Assembly: GCF_000633635.1 (NCBI RefSeq)
Contig: NZ_AYPQ01000007.1
Coordinates: forward strand, 226,962 to 290,961
Reading direction: 5' to 3'
DNA length: 64,000 bases
DNA from: Enterococcus crotali
GTDB taxonomy: Bacteria; Bacillota; Bacilli; Lactobacillales; Enterococcaceae
How positions within the stretch are numbered: position 1 is the first letter of the stretch; every line of letters starts with the position of its first letter. The notes under the pieces were generated by a model. The model saw only the letters and a list, made by a program, of their open reading frames with translations, was not told the origin of the DNA and made no database searches. The position numbers were made by a program, and so were the translations under genes. Shown here in pieces: positions 1 through 6,743 of this stretch.

Positions 1-1
1 G

Positions 2-229
2 TTAACGATTAGTACAGTCAATGGTATTGATGCATTAGCTGGCTTTGAACCGATTGTTGAAACCAACGAAGATGAAGGTGGTTACCTTTATGTTGAGATG
101 ATTTCTAATGCTAATCAGGAACAAACCAATATTGCCCAAATTCTCTTGGAAAATCTTTTATTAGGTCTACAAGCGATCGAGCAAGAAAGTCTTGAATTTA
201 TTCAAGTCAAAACCATAAATGAAAAATAG
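2..229 (+). CDS. prp: Ribosomal-processing cysteine protease Prp (3' part only)
   Basis: The reading frame is open from the window edge to a TAG stop and gives the last 75 residues of a small protein. I identify it as Prp (YsxB family) mainly from its place immediately before rpmA, where Prp lies between rplU and rpmA in Firmicutes, and from the typical C-terminal half (a GGYLYVEM strand followed by a long helix ending LLLGLQAIEQ). Prp removes the N-terminal extension of ribosomal protein L27 found in Firmicutes. The catalytic His and Cys lie in the missing N-terminal half. The rpmA Shine-Dalgarno overlaps the stop codon, so the two are co-transcribed. Confidence 0.85.
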   Translation, partial: LTISTVNGIDALAGFEPIVETNEDEGGYLYVEMISNANQEQTNIAQILLENLLLGLQAIEQESLEFIQVKTINEK

Positions 230-241
230 GAGGTGCAGACT

Positions 242-529
242 ATGTTATTAAATATGAATTTACAATTATTCGCCCACAAAAAAGGTGGAGGTTCTACTTC
301 CAATGGACGTGATTCAGAATCTAAACGCCTAGGCGCTAAAAGTGCTGATGGACAGACTGTTACTGGTGGATCAATTTTATACCGTCAACGCGGAACTAAA
401 ATTTACCCAGGAGCAAACGTAGGTATCGGCGGAGACGACACTTTATTTGCTAAAGTTGACGGTGTAGTACGTTTCGAACGTAAAGGCCGCGACAAAAAAC
501 AAGTGTCTGTTTACCCAGTAGCTCAATAA
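242..529 (+). CDS. rpmA: 50S ribosomal protein L27
   Basis: A 95-residue protein with the L27 hallmark [21 protein letters not shown]27 lies at the peptidyl-transferase centre of the 50S subunit. The start is the ATG at 242, eight bases after GGAGG (229-233); an in-frame GTG at 233 overlaps the Shine-Dalgarno and is not used. The N-terminus, [14 protein letters not shown], carries the extension ending in LQLF that Prp cleaves before the mature protein begins at the Ala. The last bases of the gene are part of a 70-bp sequence repeated at 2844-2913, so the gene end is probably an integration site for mobile elements. Confidence 0.97.
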   Translation: MLLNMNLQLFAHKKGGGSTSNGRDSESKRLGAKSADGQTVTGGSILYRQRGTKIYPGANVGIGGDDTLFAKVDGVVRFERKGRDKKQVSVYPVAQ

Positions 530-581
530 TTTTTGAACTGATCGGCTCTATCCCTTGTGTAGTAAGGGATAGAGCTTTTTT
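512..581 (+). repeat. Attachment-like direct repeat, copy 1 (rpmA 3' end plus terminator)
   Basis: Seventy bases from the last six codons of rpmA through the T-run of its terminator recur at 2844-2913 with two substitutions (C/T at 543 and C/T in the stem at 552). Each copy is followed within about 50 bases by the C-terminal end of a minus-strand tyrosine integrase. That is the arrangement expected of attL sites of elements that integrate into the 3' end of rpmA and restore it. That these are attachment sites is inferred from this layout. Confidence 0.75.
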
Positions 582-582
582 A
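545..582 (+). terminator. Rho-independent terminator of rpmA
   Basis: A perfect 12-bp stem (GCTCTATCCCTT / AAGGGATAGAGC) with a 7-nt loop is followed by six T. It is also part of the duplicated attachment-like sequence, so each recombination copy carries its own terminator. Confidence 0.93.
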
Positions 583-625
583 TTTTTTTCAATTTTCGAC
601 TGACCTTGAGATTGACCTTGAACAG

Positions 626-754
626 CTAAAAGCTTGCAAACTTCGCTAGTTGTTTAACGATTTTTTCTTTAGACTTCTTGGTAACGTGGGTATATATATC
701 CATAGTCATTTCGATTGAACTATGTCCAAGTCTTTCCTGAGGATTTAACCTGAC
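626..754 (-). pseudogene. Tyrosine integrase, C-terminal relic 1
   Basis: On the minus strand the frame ending at the TAG at 626-628 reads QERLGHSSIEMTMDIYTHVT and then KKSKEKIVKQLAKFASF. LGHSS is the second conserved His region and the Y of DIYTHV is the catalytic tyrosine of phage/ICE integrases. Homology fades upstream of about 739, so only some 40 residues of a normally 380-400-residue enzyme remain. Its position just inside the attachment-like repeat next to rpmA is that of an element's integrase gene. It cannot be functional. Confidence 0.82.
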
Positions 755-797
755 AAAATATAATTAAAAACTATTCAATTAATACAGGAGGTCGACG

Positions 798-965
798 ATG
801 AAAACATATAAACTAATATGTCAATCACATAAGGGGGAGTTTGGCAAACTGATGCTTGAGCAGCCATCTAGAAAAGCGGCTATCAAGTGGGCTATGGAAT
901 GCAAAGCGGTTAAGAAGGTTGTTAAGGTACAGGAGGGGGAACGGATTGAGAACATCAATATTTAA
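798..965 (+). CDS. Small 55-residue protein of a phage remnant
   Basis: ATG at 798 is preceded by AGGAGG (786-791) at ideal spacing. The product is a basic 55-residue protein (MKTYKLICQSHKGEFGKLML... ending ERIENINI). It overlaps the start of the RinA-like gene by 20 bases, as is typical of tightly packed phage late-control regions. I do not recognise the family. Predicted to be cytoplasmic, with no membrane segment. The good ribosome binding site and coupling to the next gene argue that it was a real gene; whether it is still transcribed is unknown because a terminator stands upstream. Confidence 0.55.
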   Translation: MKTYKLICQSHKGEFGKLMLEQPSRKAAIKWAMECKAVKKVVKVQEGERIENINI

Positions 966-1364
966 CTATATCAAAGATATCTTAGCGGATTACTACAAAA
1001 CAGGTGAGTATATCAAGCAGCGTGAGGACGAGCTGCGTTATCCGCACCGTGAGTCTGATCCCAATGGAGATATCAAAGGGAGCAAGGCGAGTTATGACAA
1101 TCAGGTTAACTTGACGATTACGATCGAGCAAGACAAGAGGTTGACTAACTTAGGGCGCAATAAGTGTGTTATTTCAAAATTACTGAGCGAGACAGGCGAA
1201 GAGACGGCAACGATTATCGAAGAATTTTATTTAAAGAAGCGTCCACAATTTACATTACGAGGTTGATTGAAAATGAGTTGATTTTCTGTAGTAGACGGAC
1301 GGCAAGTAATTTACGTACTAAGTTTTTTGAGGAAATGGCAAGGGAGCTAAATTTAGAAATCTGA
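946..1364 (+). pseudogene. RinA-family phage late transcription regulator, frameshifted
   Basis: Starts at a TTG (946) behind AGGAGGGGG (931-939). The frame reads IFNYIKDILADYYKTGEYIKQ, then REDELRYPHRE, DKRLTNLGRNK and KKRPQFTLRG. After one missing base near 1262-1265 it continues in another frame as LIENELIFCSRRTASNLRTK to the stop at 1364. This layout matches the RinA/DUF722 family, which activates late (packaging and structural) operons in staphylococcal and enterococcal phages. Restoring one T (GGTTG to GGTTTG) rejoins the protein to about 139 residues. It may be a true pseudogene in a decayed prophage or a sequencing error. No structural phage genes follow. Confidence 0.72.
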
Positions 1365-1429
1365 TTTGCCCAAAAATTGCCTCCCGACTGTATGTGATGA
1401 TGATATATTGATATTATGAAATACTAAGA

Positions 1430-1547
1430 TAAACCATCCAAAGCAAACAATTACACAATCATTCCCAAATTTAAAATATGATCATTGTTGCGGATGGTTT
1501 ATGGCACTCACAGGTAAATACCTAGTTTACAGCCTGTGGGTGTTTTA
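1430..1547 (+). other. Nested inverted repeats after the phage regulator
   Basis: TAAACCATCC (1430-1439) is the exact complement of GGATGGTTTA (1492-1501), enclosing 52 bases. It is followed at once by a hairpin CACTCACAGG / CCTGTGGGTG (1504-1543) with TTTTATTG after it, which looks like a terminator on the plus strand. In related phages packaging genes follow RinA; here the sequence changes to unrelated cargo, so this may mark the end of the remnant. No coding potential is seen. Confidence 0.5.
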
Positions 1548-1610
1548 TTGAGATAAAGCTCAATGAGGATCAGATTTATTTTTAATGTAGTGAGATATAG
1601 GCAGATTAAA

Positions 1611-1640
1611 GACACCTCATCAATAAACAAATAAGGTGTC
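1611..1640 (-). terminator. Terminator of the surface-protein gene
   Basis: A 7-bp stem GACACCT / AGGTGTC with a 16-nt loop lies 17 bases beyond the stop of the minus-strand surface-protein gene and is followed on that strand by TTTAAT. A weak to moderate Rho-independent terminator. Confidence 0.6.
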
Positions 1641-1656
1641 TAATTAAGAAATAATA

Positions 1657-2529
1657 TTAAAAATGTTTCTTTCTATTTCTTATAAAGACGGTAGCTATTA
1701 AAAGAATGATTATAGAAACACCCAAAATAACTAATGCTTTATTTCTTTTTTCTCCGGTGTTTGGGAAGCTTTCTTTTTTGGAGGTATTTTTTTTGGACTC
1801 AGTAGTTTTCGTTGTATCAGTAGAGGATGTACCGCTTGTACTGTCCGTGTCTGCTGAAGAGTTCGAACTACCACTGATGTAGTTACCAGATTCTATTTGG
1901 TCTGCCATTGCAGCTAAAGCATATTCTCCGTGAGCATTCAGTGTGGGGTCATCACTATTGTCATAAGAGAGTTTTATGTTATCGATTATATCTATAAGTT
2001 CTTGATTACTTAAGCTATTTATAAGATTTTTATCCAAATCGTAAACGTATATTAATGAGAGTCTGATTTGAGGCAAGAAATTTTTCAATTCATCTGTGGA
2101 CAATGTAGTATAGTTTATTGAATATGACTCTTTCGGAATAGGATTATCTCCATAAATTTTAACTACCATTTTTGCTGATCCGCTAATATCTTGGTTTATG
2201 AAGTGAAATGCCATATTTTTTGCATTCCCTAATTGTTCATCAGACAATCGGTTTATCAGTTCCTCAGTCAAACCATAGTATGGAACTGTCAATAATAAGT
2301 TTTGCCTAAGAGTTAATTCAATATCATCTGAAGTTGTTTCAGTAGAATTAATAGATGATACGCCTAAATCAGAACTGGTCATTTCTGCTACGGAAGAATC
2401 TGTTGTTGAAGAATCATTTACCAAACTTGTAGAAGTACTCTCTGGAACAGGTTCTTCTGCCGAAACGTAAGGCATGTTTAATAAAACGATACAACCAAAG
2501 CAACTAATTATAAGAGCTAATTTTTTCAT
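1657..2529 (-). CDS. Sortase-anchored surface protein, function unknown
   Basis: 290 residues from the ATG at 2529, which has AAGGAA eight bases upstream; in-frame upstream starts lack a ribosome binding site. A signal peptide (1-24, ending YVSA) is followed by a Ser/Thr-rich stretch, a folded region of about 150 residues, a second Ser/Thr/Asp/Gly linker, then the sorting signal FPNTGEKRNK, a hydrophobic helix and the tail RNRKKHF. FPNTG is an LPXTG variant, so sortase should link the protein to the cell wall. The folded region has a faint internal duplication (LINRLSDEQL and LINSLSNQEL). I do not recognise a domain. It lies between two integrase relics, so it is probably cargo of a mobile element. 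Confidence 0.85.
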   Translation of the reverse strand: MKKLALIISCFGCIVLLNMPYVSAEEPVPESTSTSLVNDSSTTDSSVAEMTSSDLGVSSINSTETTSDDIELTLRQNLLLTVPYYGLTEELINRLSDEQLGNAKNMAFHFINQDISGSAKMVVKIYGDNPIPKESYSINYTTLSTDELKNFLPQIRLSLIYVYDLDKNLINSLSNQELIDIIDNIKLSYDNSDDPTLNAHGEYALAAMADQIESGNYISGSSNSSADTDSTSGTSSTDTTKTTESKKNTSKKESFPNTGEKRNKALVILGVSIIILLIATVFIRNRKKHF

Positions 2530-2711
2530 ATAAATCATTCCTTTCTGAATCGATTGTAACATAAATGAAATATATTTGTAATATGAAAGTCTTAAGATTA
2601 CCTTAAGAATCGATAATATCCTGTAGTCATCGCTTATGCGGTGGCTTTTTATGGCTCTTTGTCAACTAATGTTGGTGAAGAAAATCCAAAGAATTAAATC
2701 ATTTAGTATGA

Positions 2712-2742
2712 GTCTTAGAGGTCTTTTCCTCTAGGACTTTTT
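2712..2742 (+). terminator. Rho-independent terminator inside the mobile remnant
   Basis: A 10-bp stem GTCTTAGAGG / CCTCTAGGAC (one G-T pair) with a 6-nt loop is followed by five T. No intact plus-strand gene lies directly upstream, so it is probably left from a lost operon of the remnant. Confidence 0.65.
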
Positions 2743-2843
2743 ATTTGGTTGAAAAAGAACAGCGCCAAAGTATAAAGTAATTCTCAATTTAAAATTTTAG
2801 AAGAAACACGTTTATTCTTATAGAACTGATAGCTTAGGGGCTA

Positions 2844-2913
2844 TACCCAGTAGCTCAATAATTTTTGAACTGATTGGCTCTATTCCTTGTGTAGTAAGGG
2901 ATAGAGCTTTTTT
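2844..2913 (+). repeat. Attachment-like direct repeat, copy 2
   Basis: This copy matches 512-581 at 68 of 70 positions: the last codons of rpmA, its stop, the spacer and the complete terminator with six T. Only the rpmA tail is present, without the rest of the gene. Together with the second integrase relic 33 bases further on, it looks like the left end of a second, older element that had integrated at the same site before or beside the first. Confidence 0.75.
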
Positions 2914-2946
2914 GTTTGGGGTAAACATACACTTGAATACGGTTTG

Positions 2947-3190
2947 TTAAAAGTCGGCGTATTTGGCTAGTTTGTCGGCTGTTTTTCCTTTAGTTTTCTG
3001 TGTTAAGTGAGTATAAACGTTCATTGTCATTTTGATGGAACTATGACCAAGACAATCTTGTGTCTCTTTCATTGTTGTGCCACTCACAAAGAGCATTGAA
3101 GCTTGTGTATATCGATAACCAAGAGAACCTATGTTGTGTTGCACGCCTTAGAAAACCTTGTAGCTCGTTGATATACGTCTTGACGGTTCA
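2947..3190 (-). pseudogene. Tyrosine integrase, C-terminal relic 2
   Basis: Minus strand: GYRYTQASMLFVSGTTMKET, then QDCLGHSSIKMTMNVYTHLT and KTADKLAKYADF to the stop. The catalytic Tyr (NVYTHL) and the LGHSS His are present, but the upstream HxxR box is decayed to GYRYTQ. The preceding part (YINELQGFLRRATQH) is in a different frame near 3135-3140 with a stop further upstream. The enzyme was of the same family as relic 1 but a different lineage (about half of aligned residues match). Not functional. Confidence 0.85.
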
Positions 3191-3240
3191 TGTATTGACC
3201 GTTAGAGTTACAAAATATTATATTATTTTTTTTACTTTGG

Positions 3241-3808
3241 TTGAAATCAGTATTTGCGTTTGAAAATTATTTAAAGTCTACCGGTGTCGAAACAGATATA
3301 AGAAAAGCTGTATTTGCCTATAATCATGCCGATTGGTATGTAGATAAAGTTTTAAATATTGCGGAGAGTTATGTTAATGCGGGTTCAAATGGTGATGGCA
3401 AAGGTGATGGAACTTGGAAAAATCCAGTAAGAACACCTTATCAAGTATCGCAAGAATGGGATGTTATTGGGGATCAAACGGATGTGATTCATGGCGGTAC
3501 TGATTACGTCTGCGGGTAGTAAACCGTCTATGTATTGTGTTAAGGCTGGCAAAGTATTAGTTGTTGGCTCAAATCTTGGTTATGAGGGAAATTATGTCAT
3601 TGTAGAATATGTGGGGGGATTTGTAACCTACTATGGGCATTTTGATTCTGTCAATGTTACATATGGGCAACAAGTGACTAATGAAACAGTATTAGGAATT
3701 ACGGGACAGACGGGACTTGCAACTGGTATCCATTTACATTTTGAAGTAAGGCAAGGTGGATCAAGTGCAAATAGTCGTATCAATCCTAGAGACGTAATAA
3801 ATGTTTGA
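3241..3808 (+). pseudogene. Broken cell-wall hydrolase (lysozyme-like end plus M23 peptidase)
   Basis: First frame (3241-3519): the end of a lysozyme-like domain (KAVFAYNHADWYVDKVLNIA) followed by a linker and the first M23 metal motif HGGTD. After a frameshift near 3507-3520 the second frame (to 3808) continues with VKAGKVLVVGSNLGYEGNYV and the second motif GIHLHFEVRQGG. Joined, this is the C-terminal part of a two-domain hydrolase like those that conjugative elements use to open the peptidoglycan for the transfer channel. The N-terminal transmembrane and catalytic part is missing and the fragment begins next to the integrase relic, so a deletion has joined the two ends of the element. Confidence 0.75.
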
Positions 3809-3823
3809 AATAAGGAGAATGTA

Positions 3824-4006
3824 ATGAAACTAGAACAATTAAGAAATTTGTTATCATCGTTAGATGATGATATTGAGGTTCGTGTATCGTTTCAGGAATA
3901 CAAAGAAGATGCAATGAAAGATTTCGGATATGAAGATGGATATTTTCAAAGTTTAGAGGGTATGAGTATAAATGGTGATACATTAGTTTTGAAAGGTACT
4001 AACTAA
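3824..4006 (+). CDS. Small acidic protein, function unknown
   Basis: A 60-residue acidic protein (MKLEQLRNLLSSLDDDIEVR... ending DTLVLKGTN) with AAGGAG about eight bases before the ATG, 15 bases downstream of the broken hydrolase. The alternating pattern of the last half suggests a small alpha/beta fold. I do not recognise it. Genes of this kind often end conjugation modules, so it is probably another remnant of the same element that has survived intact. Confidence 0.55.
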   Translation: MKLEQLRNLLSSLDDDIEVRVSFQEYKEDAMKDFGYEDGYFQSLEGMSINGDTLVLKGTN

Positions 4007-4285
4007 AAAAACTTGCCCGTGGTAATTAAGGTTTTTGTTGACTAAGATTTTGACTAAGAAAAAATTGTTTATAGTGGTGTTTAGTAACATGTTATTAGTG
4101 ATTTTGGTTGTGTAAATGGCTATACAAGGCGTAACGGTTCATAATGGTGTCTGAACTATCGAACATATAGATCGATAAAACGTGTCTTTGTGTTCTAAAT
4201 ATAATGTTATATAATGTTTATTGCAGGCATTAAGATAAAAATAATTATCAAATGTTTGTGAAAAAATAATAAAGGAGATTATATA
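4007..4285. repeat. Degenerate repeat (copy A) and non-coding stretch before exported protein
   Basis: Starting at 4011, ACTTGCCCGTGGTAATT recurs exactly at 6744-6760. The similarity continues loosely for about 70 bases (GTTTATAGTGGTGTTTAGTA against GTTTCGTAGTGGTTCACAGTA). Within it stand two close direct repeats, TTGACTAAG twice (around 4037-4060). The rest, 4100-4270, is AT-rich with no gene that I can see and should hold the promoter of the exported-protein gene. Confidence 0.5.
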
Positions 4286-4933
4286 ATGAAAAAAATGTTA
4301 GAAAAAGCACTTTTATTTGGTGCTGCTGGGTGTATGGGATTAGTTTTGAGCGTACAAACATCTGAAGCGGCTTCATATGAAAGTATGAAAAAGAATGTTG
4401 AAGAGGGAACTGGTTTAATTTATAATCCAGAGATAGATGGAATAATGACTCAAGAAGGTTCCCTTGAAGTAATTGAGGCTATTGAAGAGGAAATACGAGA
4501 TTTAAATATTGAAGAACCTACGCAGGAGATTTATGATGAAGTCTTTAGCTCAATAAAAAATGTAGAAGTAATAGAGACTGCTGAAAAAAGCTTACCTCCA
4601 TTCATGACATTTGCTGCTGGGGCACCTAGGGATAATCAAACTGCGTGGATTCCATATAATTCACAAGAATTTTCTGGATCGGGTTGGAGATACAGCGGAT
4701 ATCAATTTAAATTTAAGGACTACAATGCAAACCCTAAATTTGGTGTAAGAGCTACAAAAGATTCTTTCTATTTTTATACTGTGATTCCAGGAAATAATAG
4801 TTTCTTACGTCGGCATACGGTTAACGCAAATATGGACTGGGTATATTTTCCTTCAAAAAGTGGATCAGCAAAATTACAAGGATATTTTGCGACATACAAT
4901 CCTGTCAAAGGAAGCCGATACTATATATACTAA
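4286..4933 (+). CDS. Exported protein of unknown function
   Basis: 215 residues, ATG with AAAGGAG upstream. A Sec signal peptide (MKKMLEK, hydrophobic core, cleavage likely after QTSEA at about 28) leads to an acidic helical propeptide-like region (about 29-105) and an aromatic-rich C-terminal half (about 110-215; GWRYSGYQFKFKDYNANPKF, ending GSRYYIY) that looks like a compact beta domain. A Cys at 17 lies in the hydrophobic core but the site is a poor lipobox. I recognise no family. Its own terminator follows and an ECF sigma operon begins about 190 bases downstream, inside the mobile remnant. A toxin or bacteriocin-like, or surface-binding, role is possible but unproven. Confidence 0.75.
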   Translation: MKKMLEKALLFGAAGCMGLVLSVQTSEAASYESMKKNVEEGTGLIYNPEIDGIMTQEGSLEVIEAIEEEIRDLNIEEPTQEIYDEVFSSIKNVEVIETAEKSLPPFMTFAAGAPRDNQTAWIPYNSQEFSGSGWRYSGYQFKFKDYNANPKFGVRATKDSFYFYTVIPGNNSFLRRHTVNANMDWVYFPSKSGSAKLQGYFATYNPVKGSRYYIY

Positions 4934-4983
4934 TCATGTTCATTTCTATTACATGAGAAGTAATCTAAATTATTAATATAGAG

Positions 4984-5022
4984 GACCAGAATATTTCATA
5001 CTGTATATTCTGGTCTTTTTTC
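4984..5022 (+). terminator. Terminator of the exported-protein gene
   Basis: A perfect 11-bp stem GACCAGAATAT / ATATTCTGGTC with a 10-nt loop and a run of six T. Confidence 0.93.
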
Positions 5023-5067
5023 TGATAATCAAAGTACATATAGAAGAAAAATATTTCCTATTTCCAA

Positions 5068-5098
5068 TGAAACTTTTAGGGAAGATTTACAGTCTTAT
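5068..5098 (+). promoter_or_regulatory. Candidate ECF-type autoregulated promoter
   Basis: TGAAACTTTT (5068-5077) followed 14 bases later by GTC (5092-5094) resembles ECF promoters of the SigV type in Bacillus and Enterococcus (TGAAAC ... CGTC). It lies 25 bases before the sigma-factor start, where an autoregulated promoter would be. The missing C before GTC weakens it. Confidence 0.5.
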
Positions 5099-5119
5099 AT
5101 TATGAAGGGAGGATTAAAA

Positions 5120-5638
5120 GTGCAAAAAAATGTAGATATATACTTAGTTAGAAAAGCTAAAAAAGGGAATGCTCAAGCTTTTATTGAGCTATGTACAGCT
5201 TATCAGGACATTTTATATAATTCAGCTTATAAGATGCTTTTGAATGATGAAGATGTAGCTGATTGTATGCAAGAAACAGAGATACGTGCATGGACGAAAA
5301 TAACTAAATTAAAAAGTGAAGAAGCGTTTAATTCTTGGATTTTTAAAATAATGACTAATATTGCAAAAGATATCTTGAAGAGAAAAACAGCAAATGCAGA
5401 ATCTGAAGAAAGGTATATGTCTGATAAAGTAGAGAGGCACAACACCTTTGATGTAGAGCAAGAATTGAATGGATTGGAAGAAATCTACAGAATCCCGCTT
5501 ATACTATATTATTATGCAGGATTTAGTATCAAAGAAATATCTGAACAATTGAAAATATCTGTAAATACTGTAAAGACAAGATTAGCCAGAGGAAAAATGA
5601 AATTGAAAATTTTATTGGAGGAATCAAATGATGGATAA
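5120..5638 (+). CDS. ECF-type RNA polymerase sigma factor
   Basis: 172 residues from a GTG at 5120 with GGGAGG about seven bases upstream; the upstream in-frame ATG (5102) lacks a ribosome binding site. Region 2 (LVRKAKKGNAQAFIELC, DVADCMQETEIRAW, FNSWIFKIMTNIA) and region 4 (IPLILYYYAGFSIKEISEQL then VNTVKTRLARGKMKLK) are clear, with no region 1 or 3. It should redirect RNA polymerase to a small set of stress promoters. The closest type I know is SigV-like. The stop overlaps the anti-sigma gene by 11 bases, so the two are translationally coupled. It sits in the mobile remnant rather than in core sequence. Confidence 0.92.
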   Translation: MQKNVDIYLVRKAKKGNAQAFIELCTAYQDILYNSAYKMLLNDEDVADCMQETEIRAWTKITKLKSEEAFNSWIFKIMTNIAKDILKRKTANAESEERYMSDKVERHNTFDVEQELNGLEEIYRIPLILYYYAGFSIKEISEQLKISVNTVKTRLARGKMKLKILLEESNDG

Positions 5639-6704
5639 AAAAATAATCGATAAAATTAAGAATGAAAGAAAAATCCCAGATGAAGTATTAACTAAACTAG
5701 AATCTAACAGAGAAAACATCCTAAATAAAAAAATCAAACAAGAGAAAAATTTTGGAGTTTTTTCTAGAAATAATATCATTGCAGTGTTAGTTGCTGCTAT
5801 AGCACTTTTACTAATAGTAACCAAAACACCAGTAGGGGTAGCAATAGAGAATGTGTTGGGGATTGGGAGAGATTCTGGAGTGGAGACAGTAGAGAAAAAT
5901 GCTATACCTACTGAACTCAATTTAACAAGTATTCAAAATAATCGAGAAATAAAGTTGACTAAATTTGTTTCCACAAGGAAAAAATTTGCTTTTGACTATC
6001 AGTTTAAGGTAGACGATGAAAAATTGAAAACATTACTAGGAAAGGATATGGTAGCTAAATCAGATCATCAAGATATTCAAATGGGTCTCTTTGTCAAAGG
6101 AGATACTAAAGATTTATTTCAAGGTGTACATTCCTATTCAACATTTAGATTAGATGGAGATGTTTTTTATGGATCAGTGATATCGACTTTCGATACAGAA
6201 AGTATTCCTGAAAATGCAGAACTGAATCTTCATATTTATAGATTAGCTTGGATGGATCGTGACGAGTATGAAGTAGCAGAATCTAAGGCATTTGCTGATC
6301 CCGATAATCCTCAACCATTTAGTGTTCCTACATCTTTAGAATATACGGGAGATTGGAGCTTTGATATTGCTTATCGACCACTCAATCAAACAGCTGTTAC
6401 AAAGGTTCTTGATTCAAATAATGTTACAAATATTGTATCTAAAAGCGATGCACTACAGACAACAATAACATTTAATGCTCCAATAGAGTATCCGAATTCT
6501 CCCGAGATTACAGTATATAAGAATGATATAGAGATTTCTAATTCAAATATTAATTTTAAGCAATTAGATCAGGAAGAGTTAGAAATCGAACTGGATTTAA
6601 GTGCTTTAGATAAAATATCAACTTATAAAGTTAAAATTGAAGAGTCAGATATATATGGCACGATTGTCAAAGAAGTCGGCTTTTTTGAGGTTCAAAATAA
6701 ATAA
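5628..6704 (+). CDS. Membrane anti-sigma factor (DUF4179-like)
   Basis: 358 residues. The N-terminal 45 residues are cytoplasmic and charged, one membrane helix follows (about 47-64, IIAVLVAAIALLLIVTK), then a long extracellular part (65-358). The segment straight after the helix (VGVAIENVLGIGRDSGVE) resembles DUF4179 anti-sigma proteins encoded next to ECF sigma factors, and the C-terminal half is probably a second beta domain. It should hold the sigma factor at the membrane until an outside signal triggers release. ATG at 5628 and at 5631 are both reachable from GGAGGA (5617-5622). Confidence 0.8.
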   Translation: MMDKKIIDKIKNERKIPDEVLTKLESNRENILNKKIKQEKNFGVFSRNNIIAVLVAAIALLLIVTKTPVGVAIENVLGIGRDSGVETVEKNAIPTELNLTSIQNNREIKLTKFVSTRKKFAFDYQFKVDDEKLKTLLGKDMVAKSDHQDIQMGLFVKGDTKDLFQGVHSYSTFRLDGDVFYGSVISTFDTESIPENAELNLHIYRLAWMDRDEYEVAESKAFADPDNPQPFSVPTSLEYTGDWSFDIAYRPLNQTAVTKVLDSNNVTNIVSKSDALQTTITFNAPIEYPNSPEITVYKNDIEISNSNINFKQLDQEELEIELDLSALDKISTYKVKIEESDIYGTIVKEVGFFEVQNK

Positions 6705-6743
6705 ATATGTAGGTGTATTAGGAGATAGATAACGAAAAAATTG

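Larger units (their letters stand above)
2530..2943. other. Non-coding stretch between surface-protein gene and second integrase relic
   Basis: About 410 bases without a credible gene. It holds the surface-protein promoter region, an imperfect hairpin at 2626-2645 followed by five T, the terminator at 2712-2742, about 100 bases of AT-rich sequence and the second attachment-like repeat at 2844-2913. It is best read as the right end of one element abutting the left end of the next. Confidence 0.5.

Noticed and set aside
856..945. An N-terminal extension of the RinA-like protein starting at an ATG-like codon at 856
   Set aside because: It overlaps the 55-residue gene in another frame and lacks a ribosome binding site; the TTG at 946 after AGGAGGGGG fits the family start.
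3060..3263. A plus-strand open frame across the second integrase relic
   Set aside because: The opposite strand carries a recognisable integrase end; the plus frame is low in complexity and has no ribosome binding site.
4286..4933. Assigning the exported protein to a bacteriocin family
   Set aside because: No double-glycine leader, pediocin box, immunity gene or dedicated transporter is visible, so the idea has no direct support.
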